Source of the DNA: Halomonas alkalisoli
Lineage (GTDB): Bacteria > Pseudomonadota > Gammaproteobacteria > Pseudomonadales > Halomonadaceae
Assembly: GCF_021412585.1 (NCBI RefSeq)
Contig: NZ_JAKCMI010000027.1
Coordinates: forward strand, 1-64,000
DNA: 64,000 nt
Direction: 5' to 3'
Positions within the stretch are counted from its first letter, which is position 1; each line of letters opens with the position of its first letter. The notes below the pieces were generated by a model that searched no databases, had not been told where the DNA came from, and saw nothing but the letters and a program-made list of their open reading frames with translations. The translations under genes and the position numbers were made by a program. Shown one piece after another: positions 17,794 to 25,597 of the stretch.

Positions 17794-17844
17794 GGGTGTG
17801 GTCGATGTTAGTGCACTTGCCGCTCAAGGGTCCATAATCACATT

Positions 17845-17879
17845 GGATGCTTGAAGGGGTGACCGTTCAAGTAGCATCC
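17845..17879. promoter_or_regulatory. Inverted repeat upstream of phaB
   Basis: GGATGC-TTGAA (17845-17855) is mirrored by TTCAA-GTA-GCATCC (17866-17879), an 11-bp palindrome with a 3-nt insert in the right arm and a 10-nt centre. It lies 72 bp before the phaB start in the divergent phaB/tRNA gap. Could be an operator for a PHB-pathway regulator or an RNA hairpin; no T-tract follows, so it is unlikely to be a terminator. Confidence 0.45.
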
Positions 17880-17951
17880 TGTTACGGCTGGCCTGCTGCT
17901 TCAGGTCAAGCCATTTTGCATAAGCATGCGCCATGATCAGGGAGGTGGAAT

Positions 17952-18698
17952 ATGACCCAAACAGCACCCGTTGCCTGGGTAACCGGCGGAACCGGTGGTA
18001 TCGGCTCGGCGATATGCCGCGGCCTGGCCTCAGCGGGCTATCTAGTGGTCGCTGGGTATCATAATCCGGAGAAGGCGAAGACCTGGCTTGAAACCCAGAA
18101 GGCCGACGGTTTTGACAACATTGCCCTGTCGGGCGTCGACTTGACCAGCTTCGAAGCGTGTGAGGCCGGGATCAAGGAGATCGAGGAGAATTACGGTCCC
18201 GTGAGCGTATTGGTCAACTGTGCCGGGATCACCCGGGACGGCACCATGAAGAAGATGACCTCCGAGCAGTGGCACGAGGTCATCGACACCAACCTCAACA
18301 GCGTCTTCAATACTTGCCGTAGTGTCATCGGGAATATGCTCGACCAGAAATACGGCCGCATCATCAATATCTCCTCGATCAATGGCCGCAAGGGGCAGTT
18401 TGGCCAGGTCAACTACTCCGCCGCCAAGGCGGGCATGCATGGTCTCACCATGGCGCTGGCCCAGGAGACCGCCACCAAGGGGATTACCGTCAACACCGTG
18501 TCGCCGGGCTACATCGCCACCGACATGATCATGAAGATTCCGGAGAACGTGCGCGAGGCGATCCGCGAGACCATCCCGGTCAAGCGCTATGGCACGCCGG
18601 AAGAGATTGCACGGCTGGTCGTCTTCCTGGCGGACAAGGAGTCGGGTTTCATTACGGGAGCCAACATCGATATCAACGGTGGCCAGTTCATGGGCTGA
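17952..18698 (+). CDS. phaB: Acetoacetyl-CoA reductase PhaB
   Basis: This encodes 248 residues (typical PhaB 246-248) with GGGAGG upstream of the ATG. Short-chain dehydrogenase motifs: TGGTGGIG cofactor loop (11-18), NCAG (89-92), Ser141, Tyr155 and Lys159 in NYSAAKAG. The PhaB-like segments GQVNYSAAK and VNTVSPGYIATDM separate it from FabG. Known: it reduces acetoacetyl-CoA to (R)-3-hydroxybutyryl-CoA with NADPH, the second step of polyhydroxybutyrate synthesis. Cytoplasmic tetramer. It stands alone; no phaA or phaC is nearby, a dispersed layout seen in halomonads. A hairpin terminator follows. Confidence 0.93.
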   Translation: MTQTAPVAWVTGGTGGIGSAICRGLASAGYLVVAGYHNPEKAKTWLETQKADGFDNIALSGVDLTSFEACEAGIKEIEENYGPVSVLVNCAGITRDGTMKKMTSEQWHEVIDTNLNSVFNTCRSVIGNMLDQKYGRIINISSINGRKGQFGQVNYSAAKAGMHGLTMALAQETATKGITVNTVSPGYIATDMIMKIPENVREAIRETIPVKRYGTPEEIARLVVFLADKESGFITGANIDINGGQFMG

Positions 18699-18727
18699 CA
18701 CCATCTCGACAGTATGTCATTCGGCTG

Positions 18728-18749
18728 CGGGAGGCGATGCCTCCCGTTT
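18728..18749 (+). terminator. phaB terminator
   Basis: CGGGAGGC-GAT-GCCTCCCG, an 8-bp perfect stem with 3-nt loop followed by TTT, starts 30 bp after the phaB stop. Its T run is short, so efficiency is uncertain. Confidence 0.7.
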
Positions 18750-18800
18750 GCGTGTCTGCGGGTGTGAATGCGTCGCCGTCGGCGGCGGTTCATCGGTCGC

Positions 18801-21581
18801 TCAGGGTGGGGGTAGGTGAGTCAGGCGTGTCAGCAGGGCATCGAGTTCACCGACTTCACGCGCCCACTGGTCCGGCGAGACCGGGCCGGTAGCCACCAGG
18901 TTGCGCAGCACGATACGCACTTCCTCGGCGCGGCTGAGTTCCCGGCTCAGCCCTTCGTTGAGCCGCTCGACCTGTATGGCCAGGCGCAATGGCTCGTCAT
19001 GCTGGCTGACTCGCCCCATGGCCAGTAGCGACAGGTGGACGCGCAGCCGCGCCAGCTGCTCGGCCACGTCGGCGTCGGAGGGTGGGTGAAGGCGTGCCGC
19101 ATTGCGCTGCTCATGGGCGGTACGCATGTCCTCCGGGAGGGAAATGCGGTCATCGATGGCCACGTTTTCGGCGGTACCCTGTTCGATCAGCCGGGCGTCG
19201 GCCTGCAGATGGGCATCGAGCAGGGGTCGATAGGCCTGCCAGTGCTGGATCTCCTCGGCCACGGCCAGGCGGTTGAGTCGCTCCCGGCGGGTACGCACGA
19301 TACCGCTCCAGCGGCGTCGCATACCCTCCGTGCGCCGCCCTGAGGGTAGCGGCTCCAGGGCCGCCGCCTCATTGATGGCCTGCTCCAGCGTCGCGCTATC
19401 CGCATGACGGCTCGGCTGCCAGGCGTCCAGCCGATCGATCAGCGCCTGCATCTCCTCCAGGCGCTGGCGAGCTCGCTGAGAGCGATCGTCCCGCTGGGCT
19501 TCACGGACGGCGAAGATCTGGTCGCAGATCTCGCGAAATTCCCGCCACAGCGTCTGCTCCTCGCCACGCGGTGCACGGCCCAGGTCACGCCAGCGCTGCT
19601 GCAGCACCTTGGCCTCTTCGGCCCGGGCGGCTGCCGGCAGCTGGCGCTCGAGCAGGGCTCGGGCGTCGTCGATCAGTTTGCGCTTGGTATCGGCCACCTC
19701 CCGTGCCCGCTGGTCGATGAGGCCTTGCAGCGCGTAGCGGATACGCCCGAATCGCCGCCCGATGGCTTCCGACTGCTCCCTGGGCACCGGGGAGTGGCGA
19801 CGCCACTCCTCCCGGGCGTGATCGCGGATGCGGCGCAGGGCATCCGGATCGGCGTCCGCGGCGGGGGCTTCCAGCAACGCTTCCAGTTGGTCGCAGAGTG
19901 CCGTGCGGGCTTCGAGGTTGCGGGTGCGCTCGGCGTTGAGCCGGTCGCGCCAGGGTGCCAGGCGTTCGTGGATACGGTCCGACGATGCGCGAAACTGTTC
20001 CGAGAGCTGGCGATTGGCGGCGGCATCGCCGAGCAGCTTCCAGTCGCGTACCAGCTGTCGGTGCCGACGGTCGAGCTCGGCCTCTGCCAGCGAGGTCTCC
20101 TCGGCCAGCCGGTCGATGGCCTGACAGAGCTGCTCACGCTTGGGGCCGGCAACGAAGCCGCGCCAGTCGCGCAGTTCGGCAAGCCTTGCCCCCAGGCGCT
20201 TGAGGGTGGCCCGGTGGGGGCGGAGCCTGTCGCCAGGGAGCGATTCGGCACGATGCCTGAGGCTTTGATGCAGGCGGCTGGCCCCCTTGAAGGCGCCCCG
20301 GTCCAGCAGCTGCTCCAGTTGAGCGAGATCGGCGGCGAACTGTTCCAGCCGTGCATTGAGGTCGCCCTCGGTGCTTTCGTCGCCGGCGAGTTCGCGGCGG
20401 GCCCGGTCGAGCAGCGGCGTGGGGGGCAGGGCTTCGGGCCACTGGCAGGCCTCGATGCTGGCCGCCAGGCGTGCCGGGTTCCGTTCCGCCAGGGCCGCCT
20501 CAAGCTCGGTCTGCTGCGAGATCAGCCGCTCCCAGGCGGTGAGGACGCGGTCATAGTCGGCCAGTACGGTGTCATAGCGCTGGCGCAGCACTTCATCGGT
20601 GACATGCAGGTCCGAGAGTGTCTGCCAGCGGTTGGCCAGCAGTAGCTTCTGTGAACGCAGGCTGGCGATATCCTGCTCGGTGAGAAGGTCCCCCCGGGGT
20701 AGGCTGGCAAGACTCTCTTCCAATGCTTCGAGCAGCGACTCGCGGGCCTCGGTCGCCAGCTCGCGGCGGCGATCCGCCTGGGCGTGGGCGTGCTCGCGTG
20801 CCTCATGGTCGGATATGACCTTGCGGCAGCGTTGGCAGGCGTCCTGGTAGCGGCGCTCCTGGCTGGCATCGGCAAGCCCCGACATCGACTCCCATTCCCG
20901 CGCCAGGTGACGGTACCGGCCGGCATAGAGTGGCTCCCAGGGGGCGCGACCGTGAGCTTCGAGCTTGGCCAGCAGGGTCTCGCGGTTCTCCCGCTCGGCG
21001 GCCAGGGAGGCGGCATCGGCTTTCAATCGGTTCAGGCGCTCCCTGGCCTGGCGCATGACCTGGCGGTCGCGGCGAGCCTTCTGGGCCAGGTGCTGCAGGC
21101 CGGTTTCGCTGGATACCCGGGCCGCCGCGGCATGCCGGACGGCGGCGATACCGTTCTCGCAGGCCTGGTGGATGAGGTCCTCTTCCGCGTCGAGGCGCGC
21201 CAGGGCAGCCAGCCTCAGCTGCTGGTTGTCGCCTTGCAGGGCGATGGCGGAGAGCAGGCCGCGGTCGTCGATGCTTTCCAGCAGTTGCAGGCGCCGCGCC
21301 AGCGCCACGCCGCCGGTCTTGCCGGTCAGCACCTCGATCAGGCGGCGATGCAGTTCGGGGGCGTACGGCTGTTCACCGAGCAGGTGAAGCAGGGTGTCGG
21401 GCTCATCGATCCGTTCCAGCGCCGCCAGGCGCACCTGTGGATCGCCGTCGAGGCAGAGGCGCTCCAACGCCTGTCGCTGATCCGGGCGCGTGGGGTCGAG
21501 CTTGTCGACGGCCTGGCGTCGGACCTGGGCGTTGTGGTGTTGCCAGCGAGGGGCAAAAAGGCGTCGAAGGAATCCGGGCAT
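18801..21581 (-). CDS. DUF349-repeat coiled-coil protein
   Basis: This encodes 926 residues. The N-terminus (1-170) reads as HEAT-like helical repeats (DPQVRLAALERIDEP, NQQLRLAALARLDAEED). The rest is long charged helices, with DUF349 units such as QRWRDLGRAPRGEEQTLWREFREICDQIF-type segments near 700. No signal or membrane segment. Known: DUF349 proteins are large helical proteins of unknown cellular role found across gammaproteobacteria. The long antisense frame on the other strand is a composition artefact. It ends 52 bp from the phaB terminator and diverges from minCDE across about 250 bp in which no other gene is apparent. Confidence 0.85.
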   Translation of the reverse strand: MPGFLRRLFAPRWQHHNAQVRRQAVDKLDPTRPDQRQALERLCLDGDPQVRLAALERIDEPDTLLHLLGEQPYAPELHRRLIEVLTGKTGGVALARRLQLLESIDDRGLLSAIALQGDNQQLRLAALARLDAEEDLIHQACENGIAAVRHAAAARVSSETGLQHLAQKARRDRQVMRQARERLNRLKADAASLAAERENRETLLAKLEAHGRAPWEPLYAGRYRHLAREWESMSGLADASQERRYQDACQRCRKVISDHEAREHAHAQADRRRELATEARESLLEALEESLASLPRGDLLTEQDIASLRSQKLLLANRWQTLSDLHVTDEVLRQRYDTVLADYDRVLTAWERLISQQTELEAALAERNPARLAASIEACQWPEALPPTPLLDRARRELAGDESTEGDLNARLEQFAADLAQLEQLLDRGAFKGASRLHQSLRHRAESLPGDRLRPHRATLKRLGARLAELRDWRGFVAGPKREQLCQAIDRLAEETSLAEAELDRRHRQLVRDWKLLGDAAANRQLSEQFRASSDRIHERLAPWRDRLNAERTRNLEARTALCDQLEALLEAPAADADPDALRRIRDHAREEWRRHSPVPREQSEAIGRRFGRIRYALQGLIDQRAREVADTKRKLIDDARALLERQLPAAARAEEAKVLQQRWRDLGRAPRGEEQTLWREFREICDQIFAVREAQRDDRSQRARQRLEEMQALIDRLDAWQPSRHADSATLEQAINEAAALEPLPSGRRTEGMRRRWSGIVRTRRERLNRLAVAEEIQHWQAYRPLLDAHLQADARLIEQGTAENVAIDDRISLPEDMRTAHEQRNAARLHPPSDADVAEQLARLRVHLSLLAMGRVSQHDEPLRLAIQVERLNEGLSRELSRAEEVRIVLRNLVATGPVSPDQWAREVGELDALLTRLTHLPPP

Positions 21582-21835
21582 GGGCTATCCTGAGCGTGAA
21601 ATGCGCAAGGCTCAGTGCCTGCGCAAGCCGTATTATTGCTATCGTGTCGGCATCTTTCGTCTAATGTATGTATCTAAGCACGCGCCGCGGCTGGGGAAAA
21701 GCCTAACTCCGCCGGGTGTGGCCAATCTGCGACTCTGTCATCCCGGGCCGGCTGGCCGTATGATCAGTTGCAGGGGCGCAGGGAGTCGCTTAGGTTTAGA
21801 CCCACGACCCGACAACACCCGAGTGGAGTCCGGCA

Positions 21836-22579
21836 ATGAGCCTCAAAGTGGACAGGGCAAGCATGGCTTTTACCTTCAAGGGGGGCATGCTGCCAATGAC
21901 GGTCATGGAACTGGCCAGCGCAGATCCGGAACGCATCCGAGAACAGCTTTCCGGCAAGCTCAGTCAGTCACCCGCCTTCTTTCAGCATACCCCCGTGGTT
22001 CTCAGTGTAGAGAAGCTCGATGAGCCTCACCTGGCACTGGAGCGCATCTGTGCCGTATGCCGGGCCCACAAGCTGCTTCCGGTGGCGGTGCGCGGCGGCT
22101 CCGACCCGGTGAAGCAATCGGCCTGGGCGCTGGGGCTGGGCTGGTTTCCGCCCAACGACGGCGCCCGTGCCCGCACGCTGGAAGGCGTGTCCACGGTCGA
22201 GCCGTCGCCCGCCGTGCCGGAAGCTTCGCCGGAGCCGGCCAGCACGGCCAGCGGCGGCCGTATCTATCGGGGCACGGTGCGCTCGGGGCAACAGGTGACC
22301 GCCCCGGATGGCGACCTGGTGGTGATCGGTGCCGTCAATGCCGGTGCCGAGGTGCTCGCCGCGGGCAGCGTGCATGTCTATGGGGCACTGCGCGGCCGGG
22401 CCCTGGCCGGTATTCATGGCGATACCATGGCCGGCATCTTCTGTCGCGAACTGCGCGCCGAACTGCTGTCGGTTGCCGGCAACTACAAGCGCCTGGAAGA
22501 TATCGACCCCCAACTGCTGGGGACCTCGGTCCAGGTCAAGCTCTGCGACGCCCAGCTGGGGATTACCTCGCTCAGCTGA
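21836..22579 (+). CDS. minC: Septum site-determining protein MinC
   Basis: This encodes 247 residues. The N-terminal FtsZ-inhibiting domain (about 8-110; FTFKGGMLPMTVMELAS) is joined by a Pro/Ala/Ser linker (about 120-140) to the C-terminal beta-helix domain (GRIYRGTVRSGQQV, LVVIGAVNAGAEVLAAGSVHVYGALRGRALAG) that binds MinD. Known: MinC blocks FtsZ polymerisation near the poles. First gene of minCDE; the roughly 250 bp upstream is shared with the divergent DUF349 gene and should hold the promoter, though I could not choose a convincing one. Confidence 0.96.
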   Translation: MSLKVDRASMAFTFKGGMLPMTVMELASADPERIREQLSGKLSQSPAFFQHTPVVLSVEKLDEPHLALERICAVCRAHKLLPVAVRGGSDPVKQSAWALGLGWFPPNDGARARTLEGVSTVEPSPAVPEASPEPASTASGGRIYRGTVRSGQQVTAPDGDLVVIGAVNAGAEVLAAGSVHVYGALRGRALAGIHGDTMAGIFCRELRAELLSVAGNYKRLEDIDPQLLGTSVQVKLCDAQLGITSLS

Positions 22580-22645
22580 CCGACATGACTTCACCTCACA
22601 TGACGCACCTTTATGACTTCACCGTTATCCATAGGAAAGCACAAC

Positions 22646-23464
22646 TTGGCCAAGATCATCGTAGTGACCTCAGGCAAGGGGGGGGTCGGCAAGACAACCA
22701 GCGCAGCGGCCATCGCTACCGGCCTGGCTCTGCGAGGCAACAAGACCGTCGTCATCGATTTCGACGTGGGGCTGCGTAATCTGGACCTGATCATGGGCTG
22801 TGAGCGTCGTGTGGTATACGACCTGGTCAACGTGATCCAGGGGGAGGCAGGGCTCAATCAGGCACTGATTCGCGACAAGCGCGTCGATAACCTGCATATC
22901 CTGCCGGCCTCACAGACCCGGGACAAGGACGCCCTGACGTCCGAAGGGGTGGAGAAGATTCTCGAGACCCTGAGCAAGGATTTCGACTATATCCTCTGCG
23001 ACTCGCCTGCCGGCATCGAGCGGGGCGCTCAGCTGGCCATGTACTATGCCGACGAAGCGATCGTGGTGACCAACCCCGAGGTGTCATCGGTACGCGACTC
23101 CGATCGTATCCTGGGGCTGCTGGCATCGAAGACCCGCCGGGCCGAGCGCGGTGAGGATCCGATCAAGGAGCATCTGCTGATCACCCGCTACAATGCGGCC
23201 CGAGTCGACGATGGTGACATGCTCAACCTCGACGATATCCGCGAGATCCTGGCCATTGACCTGCTCGGCCTGATCCCGGAGTCGGAAGCGGTGCTGCGTG
23301 CCTCCAACCAGGGGGTACCGGTCACCCATGATGACAACAGCGATGCGGGTCAGGCCTATGCCGATACCGTCTCGCGTCTTCTCGGTGAGGAGGTGCCGCT
23401 GCGCTTCCACGAAACCCAGAAGAAGAGTCTGCTGAGCCGCATGTTCGGAGGAGGTCGCCGGTGA
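22646..23464 (+). CDS. minD: Septum site-determining ATPase MinD
   Basis: This encodes 272 residues from the TTG at 22646, preceded by GGAAAG; this start gives (M)[18 protein letters not shown], which aligns with the E. coli MinD N-terminus, whereas an upstream in-frame ATG at 22613 would add 11 unrelated residues. Deviant Walker A Lys11 and Lys16 and the [11 protein letters not shown]alker B region are present, and the C-terminal amphipathic membrane helix ([11 protein letters not shown]) is visible. Known: the ATP-bound dimer binds the membrane, recruits MinC and is cleared by MinE. Its stop overlaps the minE start by 4 bp. Confidence 0.97.
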   Translation: MAKIIVVTSGKGGVGKTTSAAAIATGLALRGNKTVVIDFDVGLRNLDLIMGCERRVVYDLVNVIQGEAGLNQALIRDKRVDNLHILPASQTRDKDALTSEGVEKILETLSKDFDYILCDSPAGIERGAQLAMYYADEAIVVTNPEVSSVRDSDRILGLLASKTRRAERGEDPIKEHLLITRYNAARVDDGDMLNLDDIREILAIDLLGLIPESEAVLRASNQGVPVTHDDNSDAGQAYADTVSRLLGEEVPLRFHETQKKSLLSRMFGGGRR

Positions 23465-23715
23465 AGTTGCTTGAATTCCTGAAGCGCGAACGCAAGAAGT
23501 CCGCGTCGGTCGCCAAGGAGCGGCTGCAGATCATCGTGGCCCATCAGCGCAGCCAGCGCGGCCAGCCGGATTACATGCCGATGCTGGAGAGGGAGCTGCT
23601 GGAGGTGATACGGCGCTATGTCCAGGTGGATGACGATGCCATCAATATCAGCCTGGACAGCGAAGACAACTGCTCGGTGCTGGAGCTCAACGTCACGCTG
23701 CCGCGCAGTTCGTAG
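23461..23715 (+). CDS. minE: Cell division topological factor MinE
   Basis: This encodes 84 residues (E. coli 88) from a GTG overlapping the minD stop (GTGA). The N-terminal amphipathic helix ([14 protein letters not shown]) and MinD-contact strand ([13 protein letters not shown]) are conserved, followed by the dimerisation region. Known: MinE stimulates MinD ATPase and drives pole-to-pole oscillation, fixing the septum at midcell. Last gene of minCDE, 115 bp before sbcB. Confidence 0.96.
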   Translation: MKLLEFLKRERKKSASVAKERLQIIVAHQRSQRGQPDYMPMLERELLEVIRRYVQVDDDAINISLDSEDNCSVLELNVTLPRSS

Positions 23716-23830
23716 CCGAGCCCTTTGGCTGCATGGCTGGGCCGCCGGATTGACGCGATGGGCTGAGGCGTTGGCAAGGCTATGCTAGGCTGTGCCACTC
23801 AGCGACGCAGAGTCAGGAGACACCGCGCCC

Positions 23831-25321
23831 ATGGCGAAGCCCGATGCCGCCCCGATGACCTTTCTGTGGCACGACTACGAGACCTTCGGCGCCGACCCGC
23901 GTCGCGACCGACCCTCGCAGTTCGCCGCCATTCGCACCGATGCCGACTTCAACGAGATCGGCGAGCCCGTCGAACTCTTCTGCAAGCCCGCCGACGACTA
24001 CCTGCCGCACCCTCAGGCCTGCCTGATCACCGGCATCACGCCGCAGCAGGCGCGCCGTCGCGGGTTGCCGGAAGCCGAGTTCGCCGGACGCGTCCATGCA
24101 CTCATGAGCGAGCCCGGCACCTGTGCCCTGGGCTACAACAGCCTGCGTTTCGACGACGAGATCAGCCGCTGCCTCTTCTATCGCAACCTGCTCGACCCCT
24201 ACTCCCGGGAGTGGCAGAACGGCAATTCCCGCTGGGACCTGATCGATGCCGTGCGTGCCTTCCACGCCCTGCGCCCGGCCGGTATCGAGTGGCCGCGTCG
24301 CGAGGATGGTAGCCCCAGCTTCCGGCTCGAGGATCTGACCGCTGCCAATGGCATCGCCCACGAAGGCGCCCATGATGCCGTCGCCGACGTGCGTGCCACC
24401 ATTGCCCTGGCGAAGCTGCTCAGAGGCTGCAATCCGCGTCTCTTCGATCACCTGCTCGAGCTGCGCAAAAAGCGTGAAGTGGCGCGTCGTCTCGACGTGC
24501 CCGGCCGCAAGCCGGTGCTGCACATCTCGCGCCGCTACCCGGCGAGCCGCGGCTGCAGCGCACTGGTGATTCCGCTTGCCGAACACCCCACCAACCCCAA
24601 TGGGGTGATCGTCTACGACCTCTCTGTCGACCCGGAGCCGCTGCTGACCCTGAGCGCCGAGCAGATTCGTCAGCGCATCTTCGTCAGCAACGACGACCTG
24701 GCCGAGGGCGAGGAGCGTATCCCACTCAAGGTGATCCACATCAACCGCAGCCCGGTGATCCTGCCGGCGTCGGCCTTGAAGGATGTGGAGGGCCCCCGGC
24801 AGGGCGAGTATGGCGATATCGTCGAGCGACTGGGGCTGGACCTGGCCGCTTGCCGTGCACACTGGAAGCGCCTGGCCGGTAGCGTCGATGCGGCGAGCAA
24901 GGCCGTGGAGGCCTTCGCCGCTCCCCCTCCCGAGGGGCCCCGTGATCCGGACCTGATGCTCTACTCCGGCGGCTTCTTCTCGCCAGCCGATCGCCAGCAG
25001 ATGCAGCGAGTGCGCGATACCGCGCCCTGGGACCTGGTGGATGCCCGCTTCGCCTTCCAGGACCCGCGGCTCGAGGAGATGCTGTTCCGCTATCGAGCCC
25101 GCAGCTATCCGGAAACCCTGTCCAGTGACGAGCTGGTTCGCTGGGAAGCCTTCCGTTGGGAGCGGATGAATGACGCCGCGGTGGCCGGCTTCACCCTGAA
25201 GGACTTCGCCCGGGAGATCGAACGGCTCAACCAGGTGGCGCTGAGCGATCGCGACCGCCAGGTGCTGGAGGAGCTGGTGATGCATGTGGAGGCGATGATG
25301 CCGCCCCAGGCCTTCGATTAG
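23831..25321 (+). CDS. sbcB: Exodeoxyribonuclease I (SbcB/ExoI)
   Basis: This encodes 496 residues from the ATG at 23831 (AGGAGA about 10 nt upstream); the next in-frame ATG at 23852 starts the conserved TFLWHDYETFGADPRRDRPS motif and is an alternative. E. coli ExoI has 475. The DEDDh exonuclease domain shows DYE, NSLRFDDE and HDAVADVRAT; the SH3-like and C-terminal helical domains follow (LEEMLFRYRARSYPETL). Known: ExoI digests single-stranded DNA 3' to 5' and binds SSB. The TAG stop at 25319-25321 lies exactly at the boundary of the second 166-bp mobile repeat, which supplies its last base. Confidence 0.95.
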   Translation: MAKPDAAPMTFLWHDYETFGADPRRDRPSQFAAIRTDADFNEIGEPVELFCKPADDYLPHPQACLITGITPQQARRRGLPEAEFAGRVHALMSEPGTCALGYNSLRFDDEISRCLFYRNLLDPYSREWQNGNSRWDLIDAVRAFHALRPAGIEWPRREDGSPSFRLEDLTAANGIAHEGAHDAVADVRATIALAKLLRGCNPRLFDHLLELRKKREVARRLDVPGRKPVLHISRRYPASRGCSALVIPLAEHPTNPNGVIVYDLSVDPEPLLTLSAEQIRQRIFVSNDDLAEGEERIPLKVIHINRSPVILPASALKDVEGPRQGEYGDIVERLGLDLAACRAHWKRLAGSVDAASKAVEAFAAPPPEGPRDPDLMLYSGGFFSPADRQQMQRVRDTAPWDLVDARFAFQDPRLEEMLFRYRARSYPETLSSDELVRWEAFRWERMNDAAVAGFTLKDFAREIERLNQVALSDRDRQVLEELVMHVEAMMPPQAFD

Positions 25322-25484
25322 GAGCCTGTCGGACTTAACGCTGATCTACTGCGAGATCCGGTCTTTCGGCCAATTTCATTCGATCTGATTCGTTAAATAG
25401 CGGGCTATTCGCCTCATCAGATCGATAAACTTGTCTCGAAATCCAAATCTCTCGTGACGATCGGTCAAATCCGACAGGCTCCTA
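25319..25484. mobile_element. 166-bp MITE-like repeat, copy 2
   Basis: Same element as 9628-9793, same orientation, with three base differences. It begins TAGGAGCC and ends GGCTCCTA. The first TAG is the sbcB stop codon. Its far end is 113 bp from the convergent protease gene's stop. The rest of the 25322-25597 gap holds a GC-rich hairpin and no gene. Confidence 0.82.
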
Positions 25485-25526
25485 GCCTTGTCCGATAACG
25501 GGTCGAAACCAGAAGCATGAAGCACC

Positions 25527-25551
25527 AGCGCCCGGCCATTGGCCGGGCGCT
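25527..25551. terminator. Hairpin between convergent sbcB and zinc protease genes
   Basis: The palindrome AGCGCCCGGCCA / TGGCCGGGCGCT has a very short centre and is GC-rich. No T-tract follows on either strand, so this is a candidate, possibly bidirectional, terminator. Two direct copies of GCTGTCGTTGAGG follow it (25549-25575). Confidence 0.5.
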
Positions 25552-25597
25552 GTCGTTGAGGTGCTGTCGTTGAGGCGATGATTGGATGCCGACAGGG

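Noticed and set aside
25549..25575. Direct 13-bp duplication near the sbcB/protease hairpin
   Set aside because: Short, only two copies, in a non-coding terminator region; likely slippage.
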